DNA of 64,000 nt from Ceratobasidium sp. AG-K. Lineage: Eukaryota; Basidiomycota; Agaricomycetes; Cantharellales; Ceratobasidiaceae. Under the pieces are notes generated by a model. That model made no database searches and was not told the origin of the DNA. It saw only the letters and a list, made by a program, of their open reading frames with translations. Numbering within the stretch: the first letter of the stretch is position 1; the number at the start of each line of letters is the position of its first letter. The position numbers and the translations under genes were made by a program. The DNA is taken from assembly GCA_037039685.1 (NCBI GenBank), contig JAWNGF010000005.1:1-64000 (forward strand), in the 5' to 3' direction. Below, one piece after another: positions 43,421 to 55,600 of the stretch.

Positions 43421-44686
43421 CTACTTTTGGGCAATCCATTCCTTGATTGCCACCCATCCCTCTTGTTCTGCCAGGGCCTGCATGTCCTCCTCCAGATGCA
43501 CGTTCATCGCATCCCACTTTGCCTGCTCAAAGTCCCGCTCCTGCTGGAGCAGTTGGGAGAGAGCCTGGGAGCATTGACGTTCCTGTTCAAGGAGGCACCA
43601 GCGTTCCCTGTTGACCCAGGCCTCTTGGCACGCGTTGTGCCATTGTTCGAGGGCAGGGGGGGAGATCTCCCCCCATTGGACCATTCCATGGGCCTCAAGG
43701 ACCTCGGTGTCACAAGGCATTTGGTCGTATGCCGGGGCGGGGGGTGTGTCATTGAGTTCCTGCTCAACCTCAGCCATGAGACGTTTGATTTGGGCCCGGG
43801 CCCGCTCCATTGCTTCATTGAATTGCTGCTTGAGCAGCAAGGGATTGGCGGGGATTTCAGGAGGGGCAGGCAGCTCATCGGCTGCCAGAGAGGGAGCAGG
43901 GACCATGGGTGCTGGGGGGGTCCCGGAGGACTGCCGCATAGGAGGGTTGGCTTTGGGGCGCTTCCCAAAAGGGGGCTTGGTGGCGGTGGGAGCTGGGCTG
44001 GGTCCCCAGGTTGCTCAACTACTTTTGGCCTGCTCCAGTGCAGGCCAATTGTTGTTGGCTTCTGTTGTGGTAGGCCGGTATGAGTAGTTGCTAGAGGTGA
44101 GGGGGTTTGGCATACTGGGTTTGGCCTTGGGGATGTTGACGTCCCATCCCAACTCAGTGTCCTCCTCCACCCACATCAATCCTTCTCCTGCCTCCCATCG
44201 TGTCGCCTTGTAGGATAGGCAGCAATCGTCGATTCACTTCCACCACCCGTCTTCCCTCCACTCATATCCCATGTCGACATTCCAGGCATCGGCACTTTTG
44301 AGGACCACATCATGGATGGTGTGGCCGATGCAACCTTGGCAGGTGTATATCTTGTGCTGCTTGAGGGCGGCACGGTCAAGGGGCTTTGCATTGGGTCGCC
44401 CCACCCATAGCATATTGCCGTAGTCGTTGTGCTTGAGGGACTTGAGGTCGGGTGTCCAGCTGAGCACATTGCGCTTCTTGATGGGGATATACCCCAGTCC
44501 ACATCCTGGGTCAAGGACTTTGGCCAATTCCTTGGCCTCGATGAAGGTCCAGGGGGCAGTCCCCCGGTTGACGACGGCGTACTTGCCTTGTCCAGCAAGT
44601 TGGAGAGCCCTGCCAAAGGCAGTGGTGGAGGCATTGGCCCGGCAGGCAGTGTGGATGGCGGCCTTTGAGATGCGGACAGCAGGCAT
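43421..44686 (-). pseudogene. A2 extra 3' gene, unknown function (MPAV...CQGC)
   Basis: ATG at 44684-44686 (context TAAAACATGCC). Part 1: MPAVRISKAAIHTACRANA, FIEAKELAKVLDPGCGLGY, KIYTCQGCIGHTIHDVVLK, WNVDMGYEWREDGWWK, TGA at 44234-44236 (A1 has Arg there), then the frame continues to WPALEQAKSS and TGA at about 44,011. Part 2 in the same frame: GPSPAPTATKPPFGKRP, then a long charged helical region (QQFNEAMERARAQIKRLMAE; LLQQERDFEQAKWDAMNVHL) to KEWIAQK-stop at 43421. About 420 codons in all. The pol frame is also open over part 1, but there its product is Ser/Pro/Thr shadow-like. Unknown function. Confidence 0.65.
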
Positions 44687-44736
44687 GTTTTAGTTAAAAC
44701 AGGTTGTTGGTGTTGGGCTTGGTAGAGCAAGTTTGG

Positions 44737-47700
44737 TTGAGTGAGCTGAGTAGCTGGAGTGATGATTTCTGCCGCTCTGGCTCTTGTCCTTTTATCCTTC
44801 AACAATTTCACATGCGGTTTGATGTTTGGCAGAAGTGGTGCCAATGGGAAGTCCTTCTGGAATTTCCTTAGCAGTTCTGTCATTTTGGCAAACTTTTCCA
44901 CTCATTCTTCAGTGTCTTCTTGGGCGCTATATCCCTTCCATCGGATGCAGTATTTTAGTCTGTCAGGATCTTGATACCATCCAACAATCTTCTCAACTTT
45001 GTATTCCTCCTCCCCTTCTTTTGTTGTTATTGGCGGTGGTTGGGGTTGGTTCCTTCTGAAGTCCTTATCTTCCTTGTAGGGAGAAAGGAAGGTGCTGTTG
45101 AAGACATTGTGTTTTTGCACACTCTTTGGGAGGTCTAGCTGATATGTGTGTGTTCCCATGACCTTTGTTATCTTGAAAGGACCAGTTTTCTTGTCGTCCA
45201 ACTTCTTTGTAGGAGGTCTGGTCTTGAAGTCCTTAGTAAGGAGCCATAGGTGATCACCTTCCTTGTATTGTTGTTCAGGGGTTTCTTTGGTGATTCTGTG
45301 GTATTCCATCATTGCTTTTGTTTCTTCCCATACGGTGTTTAGGTTTTCCGCCCACTGGTTCCCTTCTGGTGATTCAGTGACATATTCCTCTATGGACCAT
45401 TTGGGGTTCTTTCCAAAGACCACTTTGAAAGGAGTTTTGCCAGTTGTCCTATTGATGTGATTGTTGTGACAAAATTCCGCAATAGGTAGCCATTTAACCC
45501 AGTCGTCCTGGTTATAGTTGCAAAAGATTCTTGGGAATCCTTCTAGCCACTTGTTTGTGTTTTTGGCTAGCCCATCAGTTTGTGGATGAAAGGCCATGCT
45601 AAAAGTGGGGTGTATCCCTAGTCGCTTATACACTGCCTCCAGGAAGTGTGATTTGAAGGTTGTTCCCCTATCAGAGACTGTTGTTTTGGGGAGCCCATGG
45701 ATACGCCATATGTTCCGCACAAAGATCTTGGCTAGCTGTTCTGAGTTGGTGCTTTCATTGCATGCAATGAAATGTGCCATCCTTGAGAAGCAATCTACTA
45801 CCACAAGGATGCTATCATTTCCTTCTGATTTGGGTAGTTTGACAATAAAGTCATATGCAATATCTTCCCAAGGTTTCTCCAGTATCCGCACGGGTTTGAG
45901 TGGGACTGGTTTTTTGTGTCCCTTTCCCCTTTGGCATACTTCACATGTGTCCACATATCTATTGATTTGTGCCTTTATGCCAGGCCAGTAGTATTTCCTT
46001 GCTACAAGCTCAAGCGTCCTTGCTTGTCCTTGATGTCCTGCTATTGGACTATCATGGTGTAGTCGTAGGATGTTTAAGCGCACATCCTTATCTTCAGGGA
46101 TGACAATCTTCCCCTGGTACCAGAGGAGATCTTTGTTGTACTCATAGTCCTTGAATTGCTTTTTGACTGTGGGAGGCAGATCCTCCTTTCCTTTGACCGT
46201 TGTGGTAAGGGTTCTGAGATTTTCATCTTCTTCCTGCCCTTCCTTGATGTCTGATATGATATCCACCCATAGGTCTGCCAAAAAGCCTTTGAAAGTTTTG
46301 GCAGCAATCATTACTTGTTCCACATTGGGAATATCATCATGGTCGCTTCTTCTAGACAGGATATTGGGTTTTGTTCCCATTTTTCTGGGTCGATAGTGTA
46401 TCTCATAATTATATGAGCTAAGGAGCAGGTACCATCGTGCATGTCTTCTGTTGAAGTTTCTATTACTTCCCCAATATATGAGATTCTGGTGATTGGTGTA
46501 TACAATTACCGGTAGACTAGTCCCTTCCAGGTGTATGCGCCAATGAGTAAGTGCTTCTATGATAGCTAGGAGCTCCTTATCATGTGTATTGTAGTTAAGC
46601 TCAGCTGGTTTGAAGCTTTTTGATAAGAAGCCAATGGGATGCAAATACCCATCTGATTGTTGTTGAGACAATATTGCTCCCATTGCCACCCCTGAGGCGT
46701 CGGTTTCTAGGTAGCATTGCTTTGATTCGTCAGGGTGTGCAAGGACGGGTTCTTCCAAAAATTAGTTGCTTGAGTTCTTCAAATGCCTTTTGATGCTCTT
46801 CTCCCTATTCCCACTTCTTATCTTTATGAGTGAGCTGAGTCAAGGGTTTTACAACAGAGGAGAAGGATACAACAAATCTTTGGTAGAAGTTTGCAAATCC
46901 AATGAAGGATTGGAGTTTTTTTACTGTTTTTGGTGTGGGCCATTCCTGGATAGTTTTGACTTTGTCCTTGTGCATGGAGATACCATGTTTGTCCACAACA
47001 AATCCCACCCAGTTGGCTTTCTTCTAGAAGAAGTAGCATTTTTTGATATTCCCATAGAGATGATGTCCTTGCAAGAGTTCCAATACTTCTTGGAGATCTT
47101 GTGTGTGTTTCTCGCAACCTCTGGAAATGACTAGGATGTTGTCAATGTATACAACTACAGACACCCCTTTCTTGTATCTAAAAATGTGGTCCATGTATTG
47201 TTGGAAGGTAGACGGGCCGTTCTTTAGTCCCATGCCCATTACCGTGTATTCGAAGAGACCTTCCGCTGTTCTAAATGCTGTTTTCCATTTGTCTCCTTCC
47301 TTGATTCTGATGTTCCAGAATCCATTCTTCAAATCTAGGGTAGAAATGAAAAGTTCTTTGTCATGTTCTTCCCCAGTTTTCTTGAAGACATCAAGTAGTT
47401 CTTCCAGAAGCAGTACAGTGTATCGATCAGCTATTGTTATAGCATTTATTCTGGTCTAGTCTATCACTGTTTGGAGGTTGGGTATGGCTTGTCCCGGTTT
47501 TAGTGCCTTTTCAACAAAGAAGGCCCCGGCGGCAACGGGGAATTTACTTGGCCTTATTCTTCCTGAAGCCAATTCCTCTTTCACATATTGCTTCTGTGCT
47601 TCTCTTTCTTTCGGGGAAAGAGGGTATGCCTTTCTGGGTTTGGGCAGCGCTGCTCCCTCGATGAGGTCTATTGTGCAATCCCATTCCCTATGTTCTGGCA

Positions 47701-48202
47701 GCTGGTCATATTTTTCTTCATCAAAGACGTCTTGGTAGTCCTGTAATTCTTCTGGTAGGCCTTCCAATTTAGCTGCTTTAGCTTGGATAAGATTGTCACG
47801 CCAGTTGATTTCAAAGGGTGCCCATGTAATATCCGGGTTGACTTCTTTTAGCCACGTCATTCCCAGTATCATAGGTTGTGTTCCTGTTGGCATGCAGTAG
47901 AGCTTTTGCGTGAAGGTTCTTCCTTGGAGCGCAAAGGTGACCTTAGTCCGGAAGTGTATAGTTCCCTTCTCCGTTTTTCCATTGATCATTTCAACACTTC
48001 TGGGAGTTTGAAGTTCAATGAGAGAGAGATTATTTCTCCTAGCATACTTGATATCCATGAAGTTTCTTGTAGATCCTGAGTCAATGAGTGTTGGTGTTTT
48101 ATCCGTGATTCCCTCTATCTTTGTATATACCATGGGTGATTCATTTGATGCTTTGCAGTAATATACATTTGATAGAGGTTTGTTTGAGGTATCACTAGAC
48201 AT
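44737..48202 (-). pseudogene. A2 pol: protease-RT-RNase H-integrase-chromodomain
   Basis: ATG at 48,202, about 18 bases after the gag stop and in another frame. Protease TLIDSGSTRNFMDI is intact. TAG at about 47,456 where A1 has Tyr. RT 47,332-47,024 with VVVYIDNILVIS: YxDD is YIDN. A stop follows near 47,024, then frame changes until 46,758. From there one long frame of 618 codons: RNase H (LETDASGVAMGAILSQ), zinc part (HDSPIAGHQGQARTLELVA, CEVCQRGKG), integrase core (DSILVVVDCFSRMAHFIAC; SDRGTTFKSHFL) with the third acidic residue replaced (TDGLAKNTNKW, where family members have TER), and the chromodomain YCIRWKGYSAQEDTEE followed by TGA at 44902-44904, after which the frame continues. Confidence 0.9.
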
Positions 48203-50227
48203 GGTGCTAGGACACCTATCTAGTTTTCTGACTCCGAGGCAGTTGAGACTACCTCTTCAATGGTAGCGGAGACTTCTGCCGCTTTTCCTTTGATTGGTTG
48301 TTTCCCTTTGTCAACGTAGGCCCATCCTGTGTGGCAATCCTTCATCATATGGTTGGGTTTGCCACATTTGATGCACAGGTTCTCCTTCTTGTGGCGTTCC
48401 TTTTCTTCATTGGGTACTTGGATGATAGTAGTATTTCTGCCAGTGTTTGGGCCTTGAGGTTTCCTTTGATCCTTCTGTTTTCCTTTATCCAATTTCGTCA
48501 GATTCAGTTGCTTGGCCTGGAGTGCGAGCTGCATCCAATCTTGCAAGGTCCTTGCATTATGGTGGTTGTAGTTGTGCATTTCTTCCCTTATGAGTTCCTG
48601 TTTGATGGTGTGTTGCAGGCCATGTCAGAAGCGTGTGATGAGGGCGTCTTTGTTCCATTCTACGTCTTGCTGTAGAAGGCAGAAGTCTGTGATGTATTCC
48701 GACGCGCTCTTGTTTTGGTAAAGCTTCTGTAGTTTAGTTTCAGCATCTAGTTGTTTAGCCAGATCCGTCCATTGTTCAATAAAAGCTGTCTGTAGTTCAT
48801 CCCAGCTTGTGAGCCAAAGATGGGGACGTTGATCATTATAGGCATTCAGGGTGGGTTGTGCCCAATTTGCTGGTTGTCCTTCTTTCATATTGATCAAGAA
48901 GGTGGCAATTTTGCTAAGATCAGTGTCATAGTAGTTTTCATTGATGCAGAAGTAGGCCTTCATTTGTGAGAGAAAAGTTTCAGCAGCTGTTCCTCTTGTT
49001 CCATCAAAGGGTTTTGGCATTTTCTGTTTAGATGATGGTCTGCCTCCATTTCCTCTCTGAGTCTGGATGATGATTGTTTGGTCCCTTTGCCACACTTGAT
49101 GTCCTGATTGATTTTCCACATGGGAAGATGGAGGGGATGGGGACGATGATGGACTGGGCACTCTTCTTGGTCCACCCTGTCCATGACCCAAGGGCAATGA
49201 TGGAGGAAGCAGAGGGTTGGGAGGAGGTGGTGTTCTCCTACTTTCCTGTGAGCGTCGCTCATTTCTATCATCCATTTGCCGCTTGCCAATATTTTGGACG
49301 TCAAGCATGATTTGGTCTACAGTTGTTTCTGTCCTTCCAATGTGTGTAGCCATGGCAAGTAGTGCTAGTTGTTGGGCTTCCGTAGTGGTTTGGTATTCCC
49401 TTTACAGGGCTTGGATTGTTGCCTCCATTGTTTCTAGTTGGGTATTTTGTCCATTGATAGACAGATTGATACCTGCTTGATGACAACCAGTTGTTCAGTC
49501 AATTTGTTCCATAGTGTTTGTTGCTGTGTCCATTTGGTTCTGGACTTGCTGCATTACATTTTCTACAGTTCCAATCCTTTCTAAGAAGGTATTGACTGTA
49601 TCTTTGGTTTGTTGCCCAATACATTCAAGTATCTGTAAGGAGTTAGTTGTGTCAGCAATTTGAGTGTCCCACCTTCTTTCCAGGGTCTCAATTCTTGCTG
49701 CCATGATTGCGTTGTTTTCCATGTATTCTCTCTGTATTCTGTCATAGATGGCCTGGAAGACTTCCACTTCTCTGCCTTCTGTGTTGACAATTCACTGGTT
49801 CCTTTGGATAGTTCTATCAGTTGATGTTGTATCAATTGACCCACTTGCGCTGGTGCGCAATACTGATCTAGATGGTACTGAAGAAGCGTTGTCTCCCTTT
49901 ACATAGTCAAGTCTTGGCATAGGGTTTTCTGTATTGCCACTATTGGATTTGTGATGGATTGTTGAGAAAGTAAGTGGTGACCATTGTACGGTTATCCTGG
50001 GATGTGAAGGACCTGGTGTGGCATTTCTTGGTTGGTCACCGACAATCTGTATCTTTCGTTCAGCCCGTGGTGATTCAATGATTGGGACGGTTATTGTTAT
50101 TGGTGCCGGTGGCTCAGTTCCCGTTGTGTTGGGTATTGTTATTGTTCCTGGTGTAGTGTCTTCTACTTTGGCCAAGTTTTCCCTGATGTTTCCCAAGCCT
50201 CCTGGGACAGTTCCTGCGCTAGGTGGT

Positions 50228-50682
50228 TGTTGTGAGCTAGCTCTCTCCATTGGACTTGCCTGTTGTCTTGCCCACCTGTGTTCTCTTTTGCTTTGTGTTT
50301 CTGTTTCTGTTTGCCGCGTTGCCACCTTCTTGTGGTTATTCTGTTACATTGTGTAATGTGGCTGTGCTTTTTACAAGTCATGTCTGTTCATACAGCATGA
50401 CTCACTTGGACACTCCTGACTGGCTGCTGTGTATGACTCGCGTGGCTGCGCCTTGTATGACTCGGCCACTTTCTGAATATATATAGAGAACCAACAAGCC
50501 TGGCAACCCCAGCTTGTTTTGTCTCGTCTAACATCCCCTTTGAGTGACACTTTGAAACACCCCTACCCTCAAGAGCGTACAGACGCTTAAGTGTGTTGCA
50601 GTTCAAGAGGTTACTTAGGTCTTAGTGCTGTCCACTCTCCATTGCGGCTTGTCTCATAGACACCAAGAAGAAGCTTACCACA
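50228..50682 (+). repeat. 5' LTR of C2
   Basis: TGTTGTGAGCTAGC...GAAGCTTACCACA, 455 bp. Contains the promoter signals listed separately. Confidence 0.92.
50478..50522 (+). promoter_or_regulatory. C2 TATA box and inferred transcript start / self-primer
   Basis: TATATATA at 50478-50485; AGCTTGTTTTGT at 50511-50522, about 30 bases downstream, where transcription would begin. The same pair occurs in C1 (minus strand) and C3 (TATATATA 58850-58857, AGCTTGTTTTGT 58883-58894), and a variant in A2 (TATATATA 57898-57905, AGCTTGCTTTGC as the complement of 57860-57871). Confidence 0.7.
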
Positions 50683-50697
50683 TTACAAAACAAGCTT
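50683..50697 (+). promoter_or_regulatory. self-primer binding site of C2
   Basis: TT then ACAAAACAAGCT (50685-50696), a perfect 12-base complement of the inferred transcript start at 50511-50522. In Tf1 of fission yeast the first bases of the transcript fold back and prime minus-strand synthesis; this layout matches. Confidence 0.75.
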
Positions 50698-50704
50698 AAC
50701 AATC

Positions 50705-52688
50705 ATGTCCATTCAGGAGGACACCGGATCGCGTCTCACAACTCCATTATCAATAAGGAGAGGACCAAGTAGGGCTTCAAGACCTACAAGCTCCCTCAAC
50801 GAGCAAGATATTGCACAAGCACGGGCCAGAGGACCAGCAAGGTCTTGCCCACAAAGCCAGGCCTCTATGCCTGGAACATTTAACACTGAGAATGTTTCAG
50901 TCATACAAGAAGAACCCACCATTGTTACTAGAGAACCAGGCGATATTACCAACAACCCCACACCAGTCACAATTTGAATCCCTATCTCAAACACAACTCC
51001 AGGCCCATCATGTCCACTATGGCCTATGGGATCCAGAAGACAGTTTTTTTCCCCTCAGCCTGAAGCTCATGGGGGTGTATCCCTTGTTCCTATCAGACCC
51101 CCCCCCACGCCGCACATTTCCCACGCTCCACAAGTACCCCAGATTGCGGGGACTATCACCAAAAGCCAGTCCGGTCCCAATAAACTCTCAGGACGCGACG
51201 CCAGTTAATCCAGCACCGCCATATGTACCACAAGGGTATTCCCAGCAACCAACAGCAACTGAAGGCCAAGAAGCCCCTGGGATTCCCACATCAAGTTCCA
51301 GTTCCAGCAGTAGGACTATGATTAGCAATCTTGATGACCTTGACAATCTTCACCTCGGAAGACACAATGCACTCTTAAGGATTATTGATGGAATGAGGAT
51401 AACAATCGATAGACGACTCAACGGGTTAGAACAATCTACTCAAGTGTTGGCCAACAACCAACAAATCTTCAACAATTCCCTCAACAACCTACAAGGAACC
51501 CTGACAGATATCCTTACCGCTGCACAAAACAGTGAACATAACAGCTTCCTGGTTGGTCAAGACGTAATCCGCCTAAGAAACGAAGTCACAAACACACAAG
51601 GACTGGTAAACAATGTACAAGAAGACCTTAACACCACAAGGCAGGCACAGCTAGCCTGGAATGAAGCAATCACCCAAGGACTAGAAGGACTAGGGGGAGA
51701 CAGAAGGGTTGCTATCGGACAAATTAACACCATGCAAGAGACAATCAACAACATGTGCGAGCAGATGGACAAAGCATCCCTACATGCCGTCTCTCCTCCC
51801 CACCCTGAAGCAGAGTCTACCAGACTTGACGAATTGGAACAAAGGCTACGTCAGCTTTCTGAAAACCCTGACAACAGAAGGGAAAACAGGCGTCCAAAAG
51901 TAACTAGACCAGAAGCTTTTGACCGGAAGAAAGGAGAGGGAGCAGAAATGTTCATCACCCAAATGGAGAGCTATTTTGTCAGGTTGGGCAACCAATACAG
52001 CTCAGGACAAGAACAAATTAGAGAAGCTCTAGCAAATTTCAAATCGGATAACAGATCTGCTACACATTGGGCACAGGTGCTACTCCGATCCATGAACAAT
52101 GGAGTACCTGATCCAAACCTAGTGTCATGGGAAACATTCAAGTTGCACTTCATGGAACAATTTAGCAACCCTAACAAGAAGGCCAAGGTGGAAGCCGACA
52201 TCCGTAAAAGCAAACAAGTCAACTCAGTAGCAAATTATGCAACAGAATTCCGCTTCCACATGGTTGACGTCAACTGGGGGGAAGAAGCCCTTATCAACCA
52301 ATTCAAGGAAGGACTCAAGCCGGAAATCAAAACAGAATTGGCACGATTTGAACTCTCCCTCATCAATGAAGATGGAACTGAAAGGCACCTTAACCTTAAC
52401 CAATGGATCACTCTTGCGATCTCCATTGACCAGAAATTGCAACAGATCAAGGCATTCACCGGGAAGAAAACACCCCAATCGACCACTACTGGGCAAACCT
52501 CTACAAAACGGCTTCCAGACAAAGTATACAAGGCAAGAATAGCATCAAACCGATGCCTGAAGTGCGGCCAAGAAGGCCACCGTTTGCTCAAATGCTCATC
52601 CAAGGAGTGGATAACAACTGAGCCCAGCATAAAGGGAAGAGAAGCTACGATAATAGAAGATTTGGGAAAAGAAGGGGTCTCCCTCTAA
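50705..52688 (+). pseudogene. C2 gag
   Basis: ATG 50,705 (MSIQEDTGSRLTTPLSIRRG). TGA at 50975-50977 after NPTPVTI, shared with C1; the frame continues FFSPQPEAHGGVSLVPI. An extra A in the AAAA run near 51,161 shifts the frame, which then stays open to TAA 52686-52688. Domains: Ser-rich linker; coiled coil (RLNGLEQSTQVLANNQQIF); capsid core (GAEMFITQMESYFVRLGNQ, THWAQVLLRSMNN); zinc knuckle CLKCGQEGHRLLKC (C-x2-C-x4-H-x4-C). The C-terminus GVSL-TAA overlaps the start of pol in the -1 frame. About 650 codons. Confidence 0.9.
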
Positions 52689-55600
52689 CTGTGTGTGGAG
52701 AGACCAAAGAACCGGCAATGGAAACAATGTACTTTAGAGCAACAAACGAATCAACCATTGTTTACACAAACATCGCCGGAATCACAGAACCAGTCCCTAC
52801 TCCCATTGATTCAGGAGCTTCTAAAAACTTTATGGACATCTCTTGGGCCCGCTCCAACAACATTCCTCTCATTGAGCTTCCCTCTCCACGAAAAGTAATT
52901 GGCATCCAGGGAAAAGAACTCTCACACCAAATAAGCTTCAAAGCCAAGCTTGTACTGGACGTAGAAGGAAAAACCTTTAAACAAATCTTTTTTGCTATGC
53001 CTACTGGAGAAACTAAGCTCATTTTAGGTCTTGAATGGTTTGAAGAGGCAAACCCCAATATTAACTGGATAACAAAGCACATATCATGGCGACCTGAACC
53101 CATACAAGCAAGAACAGCCTCAATAGACAACCTACCAGAAGAATTCAAGGAATTTGCCGATGTGTTTAGCGAGGAAAAGTTCAAGAGAATTCCGGATCAT
53201 TGCCCATACAACTGCGCCATTGACTTCAAGGAAGGGGCTGAACTTCCCAAACCGGCCAGACCTATCCTGCTCTCACCAGCTGAATCAATTGCACGAAGGG
53301 AATACCTGGATGAGGAAATTGCCGCCGGGAAAATTTGACCCAGCAAATCCCCCATTGCATCACCTTGTTTCTTTGTCAAGAAACCTATTGATCCAAAGAA
53401 TCCAGAAGCAGTATGACAATTATGGCTTGTTCAAGACCTCAGAGGAGTAAACGCCATTACAAAGGATGACAGGTTCCCAATGCCCTTAATGGAAGACCTT
53501 CTGGATAAAATCAAGGATGCAAAAATTGTCTCCAAAATCGATCTGCACATGGGTTTCAACAATATCAGAATTAGGGAAGGGGACAAATGGAAGACAGCTT
53601 TCAGAACCAAGGAAGGCCTGTTCAAATACATTGTCATGCCATTTGGACTAAAAAAACGCACCTGCTATATTCCGAAGATACATGAACCACATCTTCCATG
53701 ACCTTATTGACGTATGTGTCATAGTATACATTGACGACATTCTAGTCTTCTCTAAAAACAGAAGCCAACATACTATAGATGTCAGGAAAGTGCTGAAGAT
53801 CTTACTGGATGAAAACCTATTTGCAAAGCTCCCAAAATGCGAATTCTTTGTCACCAAACTTACATATACCGGACTTGGAATCAGTGATTCTGGCATCTCT
53901 ATGGAGGAAGAGAAGGTCAAGGCAATAAAGGAATGGAAGGAACCAAAAATGGTCAAGCAGGTTCAGGTGTTCCTAGGATTCGCAAACTTCTACCAAAGAT
54001 TTGTGCCAAATTTTAGCCGCTTAGCAAAACCCTTGACAACCCTAACAAGAAAGGATAACAAATGGGAATGGGAGAAGGATCAACAGGAGGCATTCAATGC
54101 CCTAAAAACAGATATTAGCAAGGAGCCCACACTACGCCATCCTGACCCTGAGAAACCCTTTTTTCTGGAAACGGATGCAAGCGGAGTAGCAATGGGGGCA
54201 ATCCTTTCTCAAAGGCAAGAGGATGGCTACCAACACCCTATAGTGTTCCTGTCGAAATCCTTCAATGAGGCGCAGCTCAACTACGACGTCCATGACAAGG
54301 AACTTATGGCAATCATAGAATCATTGACACATTGGAGGTTGTACCTTGAGGGAACCAAGGATCCAATCACTATCTACACCAATCACAGGAACCTACAGTT
54401 CTGGAAAGAAGCTAGAACATTCAACCATCAACACGCAAGATGGCATCAACTACTGGCTTCCTACCACTTTGATATCATATACCGTCCTGGAATTCTTTCA
54501 TCCAAACCAGACCTGTTGTCAAGATGATCTGACCATGAGGATATTCCCACACCGGAACACAGATTATGATATCCGCCAAAAGTTTAAAGGATTTATGGGG
54601 CAGATGGACACAGACATTATGGCAACTATCAAGGAAGCACAAGAAACTGACGAAGGACTGGCAAAAATCAAGGAAATCTGCGAATGAAGGGAAATGCTTC
54701 CAAGAACCCTGCAACATAGCACAAAAAATTACAACTTCAAGGAAGGACTTATATGGTACAAAGGAAAGATTTACATGCCAGAAGATAAGGAAGCCATACT
54801 GTCCATCATGCAACTACACCATGACTCTAGGATTGCAGGGCATCAGGGACAAGCCAGGACGTTGGAACTAATAGCAAGAAGATACTTCTGGCCAGGAATG
54901 AAGCAGAACGTAAACAGATATGTGGAATCCTGTGAGACCTGCCAACGAACAAAGGGATCAAAGTCAATAGTACCAATCAAACCTCTAGAAATTCCAAAAG
55001 GTCCCTGGGAAGATATAGCATTCGACTTTGTAGTAAAATTGCTGAAGTCCAGAGGATCAGACAGCATCATGGTGGTGGTGGACTGGTTCTCAAGAATGGC
55101 GCATTTCATAGCCTGCAAAGAATCTCACATGGCAAGCAAGCTGGCAAATCTTTTTGTCACAAATGTTTGGAAACTACATGGCTTCCCAAAAAGCACGATC
55201 TCAGACCGAGGGACTACTTTCAATTCTAAACTTATGAAGGCCATTTACAAAAGAATTGGAACTAGCCCAAGTTTCAGCACTGCCTACCACCCCCAGACAG
55301 ATGGAGTGACAGAGAGAATCAACCAATGGATGGAAGGCTGGCTACGATCCTTTGTCAACTACCAGCAAGATGATTGGGCGGACTTGTTACCAATTGCAGA
55401 ATTCAGTTACAATCTGCAGAAGAACCGGGTAACGGGTAGTTCCCCTTTTGCAATAGTCTACAGCAGGGAACCATTGTGGAACATCTCATCAGAAGAAACA
55501 ATGGTCCCTGAAGCAAACACCATTACAGAAAAATGGCGTAGCATCCACGACAAAGCAATTGCATCAATGGAGAACCAAAGGCTCCCAGAGGAAGAACCTA

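Noticed and set aside
43427..44083. 218-codon plus-strand frame over the A2 3' region
   Set aside because: It is antisense to the extra gene of A2. The minus frame is conserved with A1 and holds the shared motifs; the plus frame is a GC-driven shadow.
44176..44683. Pol frame of A2 staying open across the extra gene
   Set aside because: The product beyond the pol linker is Ser/Pro/Thr-rich shadow sequence and is not kept in A1, whereas the MPAV frame is.
50163..50606. Minus-strand frames reading from A2 gag into the C2 LTR
   Set aside because: Chimeric frames created by the insertion; the true gag continues at 57,438 after removing C2.
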